The position numbers were made by a program, and so were the translations under genes. Source: Planctomycetota bacterium (GTDB taxonomy: Bacteria; Planctomycetota; UBA1135). From it: a stretch of DNA of 52,380 nucleotides. The stretch covers positions 1 through 52,380 of the forward strand of contig JAAESM010000006.1 of NCBI GenBank assembly GCA_024229395.1. Direction: 5' to 3'. Positions 1 to 8,704 of the stretch are shown here, piece after piece (positions within the stretch are counted from its first letter, which is position 1; the number at the start of each line of letters is the position of its first letter). The notes under the pieces were generated by a model that did not search any database, was not told where the DNA came from, and saw only the letters and a list, made by a program, of their open reading frames with translations.

Positions 1-563
1 CGGCCGGGCAGGATGACCGGGTTACCGGAGATCTTGCCGGACAGTTTGCCCATGGCAACCAGCGAGCCAGTGAAGGTGACGGTACCGATCAGTACCGACA
101 GCACGATCGCGATGGCCCAGACACCGCCACCAAGGACGACGACTTCGGGCAAGCCAGCTGCAACGGCCGCATCGTTTACCGCATTGACTGTCTCGGTAGG
201 GGAACCAGAAGTGGTACTGCCGAAGCGACCCCAGAACTCGGTGACCGCGACGAAAGTCGAAGCCAAACCGCCGAAGCCGTTGAACAAGGCAACGAGTTCC
301 GGCATGCCGGTCATTTCAACTCGTTTGGCCATCACGCCACCGACAAGGCCACCAAGCAGGAGGCCAGCTACGACGGTTGTCCAACCAAGTTCAATGCCGC
401 CTTCCGGTGACACCAAGGTCACCACGATGGCGAGCAACATACCGACGGCTGCGAGTTGGTTACCCGAGCGTGCGGTGCGCACCTTCGACAAACGCTTGAT
501 GCCGAGGATGAAAAGGAAAGTTGCTACAAGGTAGAGCAAGCCAGCAGGAGTGAAGCCTTCCAC
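1..563 (-). CDS. pntB: NAD(P) transhydrogenase subunit beta, N-terminal part (cut by window edge)
   Basis: Beta subunit of the proton-translocating transhydrogenase, which moves hydride from NADH to NADP+ using the proton gradient. Only about 187 N-terminal residues are present; the NADP-binding domain lies beyond the window. The translated part begins VEGFTPAGLLYLVATFLF, is almost all membrane helix, and contains MTGMPELVALFNGFGG, a hallmark of PntB. The start is a GTG directly abutting the TAA of the upstream gene (TAAGTG), with a GGAGGG ribosome site at 571-576. The subunit order (alpha-1, alpha-2, beta) matches the split-alpha type of Rhodospirillum rubrum. Identification is firm. Confidence 0.93.
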   Translation of the reverse strand, partial: MEGFTPAGLLYLVATFLFILGIKRLSKVRTARSGNQLAAVGMLLAIVVTLVSPEGGIELGWTTVVAGLLLGGLVGGVMAKRVEMTGMPELVALFNGFGGLASTFVAVTEFWGRFGSTTSGSPTETVNAVNDAAVAAGLPEVVVLGGGVWAIAIVLSVLIGTVTFTGSLVAMGKLSGKISGNPVILPG

Positions 564-860
564 TTATTTGCCCTCCTTCTTTTTCTTTTTGCTACTGAAC
601 ATAGCAAGCATGCGGTCGGTGACCATGAAGCCGCCAACCACGTTGATGGTCGCGAGGGCGATGGCGATGACGCCAAGGACCTGCGAAGTCAGTCCATCGG
701 TGAACTGTGCGCACATCAATGCACCCACAATGGTGATTCCCGAGACAGCATTGGCACCCGACATCAAGGGCGTGTGCAATGTAGGTGGGACCTTCGAGAT
801 GAGTTCATTGCCTACCGCAATGGCAAGCATGAACACGAAGAGCATCAGAAGAAGAATCAT
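564..860 (-). CDS. pntAB: NAD(P) transhydrogenase subunit alpha-2 (membrane part)
   Basis: A 98-residue integral membrane subunit forming part of the proton channel of the transhydrogenase. Three predicted helices; NELISKVPPTLHTPLMSG and NAVSGITIVGAL are the conserved family stretches. In Escherichia coli this is the C-terminal end of PntA; here it is a separate gene, 20 bp after the soluble alpha-1 gene and directly abutting pntB. The lysine-rich tail (KKKKKEGK) is cytoplasmic by the positive-inside rule. Confidence 0.93.
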   Translation of the reverse strand: MILLLMLFVFMLAIAVGNELISKVPPTLHTPLMSGANAVSGITIVGALMCAQFTDGLTSQVLGVIAIALATINVVGGFMVTDRMLAMFSSKKKKKEGK

Positions 861-880
861 GGCTCTGTTTGGGTAATCGC

Positions 881-2038
881 CTAGGCGGTTGCAGGCTGCA
901 GCACTGCTGCGGTGGGTTCGTGACGAACTTCGCCGCCATGCACGGCAACCGAAGCTCCAATGATTTCGTCCTCGAAGTCGAGGCGCATTTCAAGGTTGTC
1001 GTTCTCCTTGGTAGGCACCAAGTGATCGACGACATGCTGCACGTTACGTGCATAGAGTTCCGAAGCGTGTACCGGAACAGAGGATGGCAAGTTGGTCGTG
1101 CCGACGAGTTTCACGCCATGCTTGACGACGATCTTCCCTTCCTCGGAGATGTCGCAGTTACCGCCCTGCTCAACGGCAAGGTCGACGATCACTGCGCCAA
1201 ACTTCATGGTCTTGACCGTAGCCTCTGGAATGAGGACTGGAGCCTTGGCACCTGGCACTTGTGCGGTGGTGATCACCACATCGGCCTTGGCAACGCTGGC
1301 GCCGACGGCCTCAGCCTGACGCTTCTTGTATTCATCCGACGCTTCCTTGGCGTAGACGCTCGGTTCGGTGGAATCATCATCCGACTTGACCTCGATGAAC
1401 TTGCCGCCGAGAGACTCGACTTGCTCCTTCACCTCTGGTCGGATGTCGGTGGCTTCGACGATGGCGCCGAGACGCTTGGCGGTAGCGATGGCCTGCAAGC
1501 CAGCAACACCAACACCGAAGATCACCACGCGTGCAGGTTTCACGGTACCCGCTGCGGTCATCAGCAATGGGAAGTAGCGGCCGAGTTCACAGGCGCCAAG
1601 TAGCACAGCCTTGTAGCCGGCGATGTTGGCCTGTGAGGACAGCGCGTCCATCTTCTGGGCGAGGGTCGTGCGTGGTACCAGCTCCATGGCGAATTGCGAT
1701 CCGCCGCCGCCGATGATGCCTTGAACAGCATCTGGCTCCATTGCGGATTGCATGAAGGAGATCAAAACCGATCCCTTCTTGATCGCAGCGCCCTCTTCAC
1801 GTGTGGGGCGGGCGACCTTCAGCACGAGGTCAGCCTTGCCGCAACCGGTCGCGTAGTCTGCGACGATTTCGGCACCAACGTTGGTGTATTCTGAATCGGC
1901 GATATAGCTGGAATGGCCAGCGTTAGCCTCAACAAGAACGGAAAAGCCGCGCTTTACGTAGCGGCCTACAGTCTCGGGAGTTGCAGCGACGCGGTTCTCG
2001 CCGGCGCGACTCTCTTTGGCGACAAAGATGGAAGTCAT
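881..2038 (-). CDS. pntAA: NAD(P) transhydrogenase subunit alpha-1 (NAD-binding)
   Basis: Soluble NAD(H)-binding domain I of the transhydrogenase, 385 residues, related to alanine dehydrogenase. It starts MTSIFVAKESRAGENRVAA, the conserved N-terminus, so the ATG at 2036-2038 is preferred over a longer frame that would add 42 non-conserved residues. It has the RTTLAQKMDALSSQANIAG loop that contacts the NADP domain and the GVGVAGLQAIATAKRLGA nucleotide-binding turn. First gene of the pntAA-pntAB-pntB operon. It is divergent from the methyltransferase gene starting at 2126, so the 87-bp gap should hold promoters for both. Confidence 0.95.
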   Translation of the reverse strand: MTSIFVAKESRAGENRVAATPETVGRYVKRGFSVLVEANAGHSSYIADSEYTNVGAEIVADYATGCGKADLVLKVARPTREEGAAIKKGSVLISFMQSAMEPDAVQGIIGGGGSQFAMELVPRTTLAQKMDALSSQANIAGYKAVLLGACELGRYFPLLMTAAGTVKPARVVIFGVGVAGLQAIATAKRLGAIVEATDIRPEVKEQVESLGGKFIEVKSDDDSTEPSVYAKEASDEYKKRQAEAVGASVAKADVVITTAQVPGAKAPVLIPEATVKTMKFGAVIVDLAVEQGGNCDISEEGKIVVKHGVKLVGTTNLPSSVPVHASELYARNVQHVVDHLVPTKENDNLEMRLDFEDEIIGASVAVHGGEVRHEPTAAVLQPATA

Positions 2039-2125
2039 GGTTAGAGCGGTAGGGTCCGAACAGGACGCCCAATAAGGTAACGTTGCCCCTCTCTTTTTGA
2101 GCCTCTTCCCGGCTATCCTTAGCAC

Positions 2126-3007
2126 GTGGATTCTTTCGACTTCCCCGGCGTTGACGGCTACCAATTACTCGATTCAGGCTATGCCGAAAAACTCGAGCGA
2201 TTTGGCTCTTTCGTGCTGCGGCGCCCTGACCCACAAGCCCTGTGGCGGCCGCGTTTGCCCGAGTCCGAGTGGAATGATGCCGATTTCAGCTTCGTCCGCG
2301 AAGACGATCGCGGCGGCAAATGGCGCAAGAAGCGCTCCAATCAACCAATCGAGTGGCAAATGGAGGTTGGCGCCGCCAGTTTCCGGATCCACCCCACGCC
2401 ATTCAAGCATGTCGGACTGTTTCCGGAGCAGGCCAGCAACTGGGCTTGGGTCGAGGAGCGGCGCACGCAGCTGGAATTGCAGTTAGGCACCGAGCGCCCC
2501 AAGTTGCTGAACCTATTCGGCTACACCGGTGCTGCATCGATCCTGGCGGCCAAAGCTGGTTGGTACGTCACCCACTTGGATGCATCCAAGGCTGCGCTCG
2601 ATTGGGCCAACGGCAATGTCCAGACCAGCGATGTGCCTTCCGACGGCATCCGTTGGGTGCTCGAGGATGCTCTCAAATTCGTCGAGCGTGAGGTGCGTCG
2701 CGGTAATCAATACCACGGCATCCTGCTCGACCCACCGCATTATGGTCGTGGACCGAAAGGAGAGAAATGGCAATTCCAAGATGGCATTGCCCGTCTGCTG
2801 GAAGCCTGTCATCAGCTGCTCGAACCTACCCCTGGTAGCTTCCTGGTGTTGTCCACTTATGCGATTGGTTTCTCACCGATGGCTTTCGAGAACATGTTGA
2901 ATGAGTTCGAAGGCGGCGAGGTCCACAGTGGGGAATTGTGGTTGCCGGAAGGTGACGGCAAGCGTCGGTTGCCATGCGGTTTCTGTTCCCGTTGGAAGCG
3001 ACTGTAG
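2126..3007 (+). CDS. Class I SAM-dependent methyltransferase (RlmI/COG1092-like)
   Basis: Probably an RNA base methyltransferase. A Rossmann SAM motif LLNLFGYTGAASILAA at about residues 130-145 and the downstream LLDPPHYGRG (DPPxYG) motif at about 201-210 are those of the RlmI/RlmL-type cytosine or guanine methyltransferases. It is 293 residues, shorter than RlmI, with no recognisable PUA domain at the N-terminus. The start is a GTG at 2126. Its TAG is immediately followed by the ATG of the pseudouridine synthase, so the two are probably cotranscribed RNA-modification genes. The exact target is unknown. Confidence 0.85.
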   Translation: MDSFDFPGVDGYQLLDSGYAEKLERFGSFVLRRPDPQALWRPRLPESEWNDADFSFVREDDRGGKWRKKRSNQPIEWQMEVGAASFRIHPTPFKHVGLFPEQASNWAWVEERRTQLELQLGTERPKLLNLFGYTGAASILAAKAGWYVTHLDASKAALDWANGNVQTSDVPSDGIRWVLEDALKFVEREVRRGNQYHGILLDPPHYGRGPKGEKWQFQDGIARLLEACHQLLEPTPGSFLVLSTYAIGFSPMAFENMLNEFEGGEVHSGELWLPEGDGKRRLPCGFCSRWKRL

Positions 3008-3673
3008 ATGACGAAGCTCGAAGTCCTGCATGTCGACAATCACCTAATTGTGGTGAATAAACCTGCATGCATTCCCGTCGTTCCAGACAGCAGTAATGAT
3101 GAATCATTATTCGATTTGGCCAAGGCGTGGATCAAACGGGAATACGACAAACCGGGCGAAGTCTTTTTAGGAGTCGTTCACAGGCTTGATCGGCCGGTTT
3201 CAGGCGTGGTGGTCTTCGCGCGCACATCCAAGGGCGCGTCACGCGTGTCGGCATCATGGCAAAAACATGATGTACAAAAAACCTATGTGGCGCGCAGCGA
3301 AGGGCGCCTACCGGGTGGTTCGCCGCGTTCCGGTGAATGGCGCATGTGGTTGACCAAGGATCACAAGCGCAACGTGGTTCGTTCCGGCAAGACCGATAAG
3401 GCCAAACTCGCCATCACCAAATGGAGAGTTATTGCCGAAGACGACAAGGGCACTTCCTTGGAGCTGCAGCCGCTTACTGGTCGGCCACACCAACTGCGGG
3501 TGGCGTGCGCCAAAGCAGGCCTGGTCTTACTAGGTGACCTGAAGTACGGGGCCGATTCACCGTTGTCTGACCGGTCGATTGGCCTGCACGCCTCCAGCCT
3601 GGAGTTCCCACACCCGACGCTACGCGATCGGCAGCGTTTTTGCGCCGACGCGCCTTATTGGCTGCCGCGTTAG
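3008..3673 (+). CDS. RluA-family pseudouridine synthase
   Basis: Converts uridine to pseudouridine in rRNA or tRNA. At 221 residues it is the compact form without an S4 RNA-binding domain (like TruC/RluA). The catalytic motif HRLDRPVSGVVVFA is at about residues 58-71, the Asp being the nucleophile, and LTGRPHQLRVA is the second family motif. The start is immediately adjacent to the upstream methyltransferase stop. The last 200 bp are also covered, on the opposite strand, by the tail of the hydrolase gene ending at 3474. Conservation of GRPHQLR shows this strand to be the genuine coding one there. Confidence 0.9.
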   Translation: MTKLEVLHVDNHLIVVNKPACIPVVPDSSNDESLFDLAKAWIKREYDKPGEVFLGVVHRLDRPVSGVVVFARTSKGASRVSASWQKHDVQKTYVARSEGRLPGGSPRSGEWRMWLTKDHKRNVVRSGKTDKAKLAITKWRVIAEDDKGTSLELQPLTGRPHQLRVACAKAGLVLLGDLKYGADSPLSDRSIGLHASSLEFPHPTLRDRQRFCADAPYWLPR

Positions 3674-4529
3674 GCGACTCCAATTCGTTCTCCAACCATT
3701 CGTGGATTCGTGCGGCAGTGAGTGCTTGGTCCGGCTCCATCATCAGGTCGTGTCCGGCGTCGGAACACATCATGAAGTCGGCGCCATAGACCTTGGCGGA
3801 TTCATGCGAAGCATCCGCGGGAATCAACTTGTCGCGACCAGCAGTCATCCACAACATGGGGGTCTCAGTGCCGGTGGGGGGTGACCATAAGGCGCGGCAA
3901 TGTTGAAGTGGAAGAAGGATCGATTCTGGACCCAGCTTGGAGTGCAACTCCTCGGGGGTGCAAGTCGAACGCTTGGACAGGAAGATGCTGGCGGCTCGTT
4001 CCGGGGTGCGGATGGCCGGTGTGGCAGTAAGGCCCAAGAAGCTGGCCAGTCCACCAAGGAAATCGTGGTGGAAGTAGCGGCCAACCAAACCAAGCATGCT
4101 GTGCGCCAACCATGGTGCGAGCATGACGGCAGCCGGTAACTCGCCGACCTCTTTGAGGTAGCGCTGGGTCAATGCGGTGCCCAGACTGTGTCCTACAACG
4201 ACAGGGGGTTGTTCAAAACGCTTGATCTCCTTGATCAGGAAGTCGGTGTAATAACCCAAGGTGCACCAGCGAATGGGTCGCTGGACCGGCGAACCTGCGT
4301 GACCGGGCAAACTGAAGGACACGCTGTCCCAGCCCCAAATGGCAAATAATTCCTGCCATTGCTCCCAGCACCAGGCGCCGTGCCACATGCCGTGAACAAA
4401 AAGCAACTTGTGCTTATGCTGCGGATTGGCGGACTTGTAGGTGATTCGCTCGATGCCATCGATTGCTTCGGAAACCCGCGTAAATGCGAGCTCTTCGGGA
4501 ATTGCGATGGGGGTGGCACCAAGTGTCAT
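3474..4529 (-). CDS. Alpha/beta hydrolase with an anomalous antisense tail
   Basis: Serine hydrolase of the alpha/beta fold, substrate unknown. It shows the oxyanion-hole motif LLFVHGMWHGAW near residue 45, the nucleophile elbow VVGHSLG near 114, an acid in AGRDKLIP, and the catalytic histidine in SDAGHDLMM. The fold ends near HEWLENELESPN, close to the stop codon of the convergent pseudouridine synthase. From there the frame runs on for about 70 residues of Arg/Ala/Pro-rich sequence that is simply antisense to that gene. Either the stop was lost, or the tail is truly translated. Start ATG at 4527-4529. Confidence 0.8.
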   Translation of the reverse strand: MTLGATPIAIPEELAFTRVSEAIDGIERITYKSANPQHKHKLLFVHGMWHGAWCWEQWQELFAIWGWDSVSFSLPGHAGSPVQRPIRWCTLGYYTDFLIKEIKRFEQPPVVVGHSLGTALTQRYLKEVGELPAAVMLAPWLAHSMLGLVGRYFHHDFLGGLASFLGLTATPAIRTPERAASIFLSKRSTCTPEELHSKLGPESILLPLQHCRALWSPPTGTETPMLWMTAGRDKLIPADASHESAKVYGADFMMCSDAGHDLMMEPDQALTAARIHEWLENELESPNAAANKARRRKNAADRVASGVGTPGWRRAGQSTGQTTVNRPRTSGHLVRPGLLWRTPPAVGVADQ

Positions 4530-4649
4530 ACTGCCCCTATCGGCATCTCAGCACCCTCTCATTGAGTGCTGTGGGCAAAAACCTGGGCGGAAAGGGCGTG
4601 CAGTGTCCACTCAGCGGTCACTTGGCCAAATCCGCCCACCGGCGCGGCT

Positions 4650-6362
4650 CTATTCCGACGTGATTGCCGCCGCTATGCGCGCACCATCCATGGCCGCTGA
4701 CACGATGCCGCCGGCGAAACCAGCGCCTTCACCGCATGGGTACAAGCCCGAAACCGTTGGACTTTGCAGGCTGTCGGCATCACGTTCGATGCGCACCGGC
4801 GACGAAGTTCGTGTTTCCACGCCGACCAACTGACCATGTGCGCCAGCGAAACCGGGCAGATGCTCTTCAAACTCCCACAGGGCTTCACGCAAGCGCGTGG
4901 CTACCCCGCGAGGCAAGATGCCATGTAGGTTGGTGGGTGTGAGCCCTGGCAAGTAAGAAGTTGGGAGAACCTCTCCAGGATCCTCGGAGGCTTCGGCGTA
5001 GAGATCGCATCGTTGCGCTGGAGCGCGCCCTTCACCACCACCGGCGTCGGCGGCGACCACTTCCATGGCGAGCTGCAAACGCACTCCGAACAGAGGGTCG
5101 ATATCCGGATGGATCGGCAGGCGACCTTCGGCGACCGGGAACGGTTCACCACCACGTGGATCCTCGATCACTTCATGCAGTAGCGGATGTTCGCTGAGCT
5201 TGGCGGCGTGCTGCAGCAGCTCCGGCCAACCCCAACGCCAACCACGCTTGCCGCACCAATCTTTCGGTTCGATGGAGACTACCAAGCCACTGTTGGCATA
5301 GGGTGAATCGCGCTTTGCCATCGACATGCCGTTGACCACCAAGGTGCTTGGGGTGGATTGCGACGGCACAATCCAACCACCAGGGCACATGCAGAAACTG
5401 AACACGCCGCGTTCGTGAATCTGCGCCGATAGTTCGTAGAACGACGGCGGCAGACTGTGCTCCATCCGCGTGCCGCGGTATTGGATGTTGTCCAACCAAT
5501 CCTGCGGATGCTCCACGCGCACGCCCATCGCAAAACCTTTGGCTTCGAGTTTGGCGCCGGCATCTTGCGCCATCTGCAAGGCATCCAATGCGCTGTGTCC
5601 TGTAGCGAGGACGACGGCATTGGCTTCCAGCTCGGTGCCGTCGGCGAGGCGCACGCCGCGGATCGAGGCATCATCGTTGGTGAGCATGGCATCGACACGC
5701 GTATCGAAGCGCACTTCACTGCCGGCTTCACGGATCGAATCGCAGATTGCCGTGACCACGCGCGGCAACATGTTGCTGCCGATGTGCGGGCGCCATGCGA
5801 TCAGGATGCGCTCGGGTGCACCATGCGCGACCAAGGTCTCCAACACGCGTTGGATGTTGGCGCGTTTGCTGCTGCGCGTGTAGAGCTTGCCATCACTGAA
5901 AGTACCGGCACCGCCTTCACCGAAGGCATAGTTGCTTTCAGGATTGGTGTCTTCACCGCGGTTCAGGTTGGCGATGTCTTTGCGCCTGTCCTGCACAGCC
6001 TTACCGCGTTCGCACACGGTCACGCGCACGCCCTTGGCGATCAAGTCCAAGGCGCAGAACAAACCTGCCGGGCCACTACCGACTACGATCACATGCTTGG
6101 CATCGGCTGCCGGCTGGTCGTATTTCGGTGGCTCCAACTTGGCGACCGGCGGCATCTCCTCACCGGCATGCCAAACCTCAACGGCCACGTTCCACAACAT
6201 GTGGCGCACGCGGGCATCGAAACTGATGCGCTTGATGCGCACCCCTTCCAGGTCATCGACCGAACACTCCAACGCCTCGCTAGCGAGTTGAAGGAGTTGT
6301 TCGGGAGTTAGGGTTTCTGGGTCCTGCTCAGGAGTGAGCAGTAGGACTAAGCTACTAGACAT
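4650..6362 (-). CDS. FAD-dependent dehydrogenase (COG2509 type)
   Basis: Flavoprotein oxidoreductase of the uncharacterised COG2509 family, 570 residues, cytoplasmic. An N-terminal domain of about 85 residues precedes the FAD-binding VIVVGSGPAGLFCALDL. The family signature GEGGAGTFSDGKLYTRS follows near residue 150, and the C-terminal YPCGEGAGFAGGIVSAAMDG contacts FAD. Its start overlaps the end of maeB by 8 bp, so it is very likely translated from the same message. The physiological substrate of this family is not known, and the link to malic enzyme is context only. Confidence 0.88.
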   Translation of the reverse strand: MSSSLVLLLTPEQDPETLTPEQLLQLASEALECSVDDLEGVRIKRISFDARVRHMLWNVAVEVWHAGEEMPPVAKLEPPKYDQPAADAKHVIVVGSGPAGLFCALDLIAKGVRVTVCERGKAVQDRRKDIANLNRGEDTNPESNYAFGEGGAGTFSDGKLYTRSSKRANIQRVLETLVAHGAPERILIAWRPHIGSNMLPRVVTAICDSIREAGSEVRFDTRVDAMLTNDDASIRGVRLADGTELEANAVVLATGHSALDALQMAQDAGAKLEAKGFAMGVRVEHPQDWLDNIQYRGTRMEHSLPPSFYELSAQIHERGVFSFCMCPGGWIVPSQSTPSTLVVNGMSMAKRDSPYANSGLVVSIEPKDWCGKRGWRWGWPELLQHAAKLSEHPLLHEVIEDPRGGEPFPVAEGRLPIHPDIDPLFGVRLQLAMEVVAADAGGGEGRAPAQRCDLYAEASEDPGEVLPTSYLPGLTPTNLHGILPRGVATRLREALWEFEEHLPGFAGAHGQLVGVETRTSSPVRIERDADSLQSPTVSGLYPCGEGAGFAGGIVSAAMDGARIAAAITSE

Positions 6363-8628
6363 GCGTTGGCAATGGATTCGGATGGCCGTTCATGCAAGCG
6401 AGTGCTGTCAGGTGAACGACGTCGCTGACTCCACAAGAGTGAGGTTGCAGCGTGTGGGCTGGCTTCTCGAGACCCAGCATCATTGGGCCGACGACTTGCG
6501 CCTCTGCCAATGTGCGGACCAGGTTGAAGCCAATGTTCGCGGAGTTGAGGTCCGGGAACACCAGGATGTTGGCGCGTTTGCCCTGTAGTTTACAGTCCGG
6601 GTACCGAGCTTGGATGTTCGGGTCCAGGGCGGCGTCGACGCGCATCTCACCATCGATGATGATGTCAGGCGCTTCTTCGCGCACCAGGCGGACCGCGCGA
6701 CGGATCAAGTCGGTCTTGTGGTGCGGCGTGCCACCGAAGCTCGAGAAACTCAGCATGGCGACCACCGGTTCGAAACCGAAAGCAGCAACTTCTTCAGCAG
6801 CGAGCATCGCTATCTCGGCGAGGTCACCTTCATCAGGAGAGATGTTGATTGCGGTGTCGGTTAGGAAAATAGTTCCCAATTTCGAGAACACCATCGTCAT
6901 GCCGCAAGCAAGACGAACGCCCTCGCGAAGTGGAACCACTTTCAACATCGGTGGAATCGACTTGCGCACCTGGCGCGTGACGCCACTGACCATGCCGTCG
7001 GCGTGACCCATGCGCAGCATCAACGGTCCATGCCACATCGGGTCGAGTGCGCGCGCCCGTGCACGTGCCGCGGTGATGCGACGATGTTGACGCAGGTTCA
7101 TCAGTTCCTCGACGTATTCGTCAAGGAAGGGTGACTTGGCTGGGTCCAGGATCTCGACTCCCTTCAGCGAGACCTTCAGTTCCTCCGCGCGTTCACGAAT
7201 GACCTTCTCTTCGCCGAGCAACACCGGCACTGCGATACGTTCCTGCACCACGGCTTCTGCTGCGATCAGGATGCGTTCCGAAGTCCCTTCCGGATAGACA
7301 ATGCGGTTATGCGTGCGGCGCGAACGCGATACCACGCGGCGCATCAAGTCACGTTCTTCGCCCAGGCGCTCACCAAGCTGACGCACATAGGCTTCCATGT
7401 CGATGCGCTTCTGGGCGACACCCGTGTCGATGGCCGCTTGTGCGACCGCAGCCGATACGCGACGGATCACGCGCGTGTCGAAAGGCTTCGGAATCACGTA
7501 TTGAGGGCCGTATTCGAGCTTATCGAGGCCGTAGGCGGAAGCGACGACATCCGGCACGGGCTCCTTGGCGAGGTCCGCCAGCGCGTAAGTCGCGGCGTGA
7601 ATCATCTCCTGGTTGATGTCCGTGGCGCGCACATCCAAGGCGCCGCGGAAGATGAACGGGAAGCCAAGCACGTTGTTGACCTGGTTCGGGAAGTCCGAAC
7701 GACCGGTGCCCATGATCACGTCCTTGCGTGTCTCGACGGCGAGAGGATATGCGATCTCAGGATCGGGGTTGGCCATCGCCAAGACCACCGGATTGGCAGC
7801 CATCGACAACAACATCTCGGGTGTGACCACGTTGCCGACCGATAGTCCCAGGAGGACGTCGGCACCGACCAGTGCATCAGCCAAGGTGCGTGCTTCCGTT
7901 TCGCGCACGAATGGAAGTTTGGAATCGTTCAGGTCGGTGCGTTCATGATGCAACACACCTTTGGAATCACACATCAATACGTTGTCCGGATTGATGCCGA
8001 GTTCCATCGCGAGGTTGGTGCACGCGACTGCCGAAGCTCCTGCTCCGTTGACGACGAACTTGGCTTCGGACATTTTCTTGCCGGCGATCGCCACGCCGTT
8101 GATGACTGCGGCGGCACTGATGATCGCGGTGCCGTGTTGGTCATCATGAAAAACTGGAATATCCAATTCCGCTTTCAATCGTCTTTCGATCTCGAAACAG
8201 CGCGGCGCGGAAATGTCTTCCAGGTTCACGCCACTGATGGTGGGCGCGATCGCTTTGACCGCGGCGACGATCTCATCTACGTCTTGAGTTCCTAGTTCAA
8301 TGTCAAAAACATCGATGTCCGCGAAGCGCTTGAAGAGCACTCCTTTGCCCTCCATTACGGGTTTGGCGGCATCTGGGCCAATATTACCGAGGCCCAAAAC
8401 GGCGGAGCCGTCGGAGACGACGGCAACCAAATTACCTTTAGCGGTGTACTCGAAAACCTTATCGCGATCCTTATCGATCTCGCGGCACGGTTCGGCGACC
8501 CCTGGCGAATAAGCCAGTGATAGGTCAATCTGCGTGAGACATGGTTTGCTGGGGATTACCTCTATTTTTCCAGGCCTTCCATGAGCGTGGTATTGCAGGG
8601 CATCTTTGCGGGTGGTCAGCGGTTCCAT
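6355..8628 (-). CDS. maeB: NADP-dependent malic enzyme, MaeB type
   Basis: Oxidatively decarboxylates malate to pyruvate and makes NADPH. At 757 residues it has the two-part MaeB layout. The malic enzyme domain (about 1-430) contains [13 protein letters not shown], the metal-binding region FHDDQHGTA and a Rossmann stretch [17 protein letters not shown] phosphotransacetylase-like domain (about 430-757) includes [13 protein letters not shown]; in this family it is regulatory, sensing acetyl-CoA. The first gene of a two-gene unit with the FAD dehydrogenase. With the transhydrogenase 4 kb away it points to active NADPH supply. Confidence 0.95.
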   Translation of the reverse strand: MEPLTTRKDALQYHAHGRPGKIEVIPSKPCLTQIDLSLAYSPGVAEPCREIDKDRDKVFEYTAKGNLVAVVSDGSAVLGLGNIGPDAAKPVMEGKGVLFKRFADIDVFDIELGTQDVDEIVAAVKAIAPTISGVNLEDISAPRCFEIERRLKAELDIPVFHDDQHGTAIISAAAVINGVAIAGKKMSEAKFVVNGAGASAVACTNLAMELGINPDNVLMCDSKGVLHHERTDLNDSKLPFVRETEARTLADALVGADVLLGLSVGNVVTPEMLLSMAANPVVLAMANPDPEIAYPLAVETRKDVIMGTGRSDFPNQVNNVLGFPFIFRGALDVRATDINQEMIHAATYALADLAKEPVPDVVASAYGLDKLEYGPQYVIPKPFDTRVIRRVSAAVAQAAIDTGVAQKRIDMEAYVRQLGERLGEERDLMRRVVSRSRRTHNRIVYPEGTSERILIAAEAVVQERIAVPVLLGEEKVIRERAEELKVSLKGVEILDPAKSPFLDEYVEELMNLRQHRRITAARARARALDPMWHGPLMLRMGHADGMVSGVTRQVRKSIPPMLKVVPLREGVRLACGMTMVFSKLGTIFLTDTAINISPDEGDLAEIAMLAAEEVAAFGFEPVVAMLSFSSFGGTPHHKTDLIRRAVRLVREEAPDIIIDGEMRVDAALDPNIQARYPDCKLQGKRANILVFPDLNSANIGFNLVRTLAEAQVVGPMMLGLEKPAHTLQPHSCGVSDVVHLTALACMNGHPNPLPTHV

Positions 8629-8704
8629 GGGGCATATTTTGCCATGTTGTTGACCAAATTGACTTAAATAAACGGGGTTCCCAAAGTCTTTATTGGGAGT
8701 GGTT

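Noticed and set aside
869..1603. Plus-strand 244-codon open frame over pntAA
   Set aside because: Antisense to a gene with full family motifs; its own translation is low-complexity and matches no fold.
4541..4563. CAGCAC/GTGCTG stem between the FAD dehydrogenase and hydrolase genes
   Set aside because: Only six pairs with an 11-base loop and no T-run on either strand; not supportable as a terminator.
5457..6311. Plus-strand 284-codon frame opposite the FAD dehydrogenase
   Set aside because: Codon-structure shadow of a well-conserved gene; His/Ala/Asp-rich translation without motifs.
8674..8692. CCCAA/TTGGG stem after the FG-GAP gene
   Set aside because: Five base pairs and no T-run; too weak to call.
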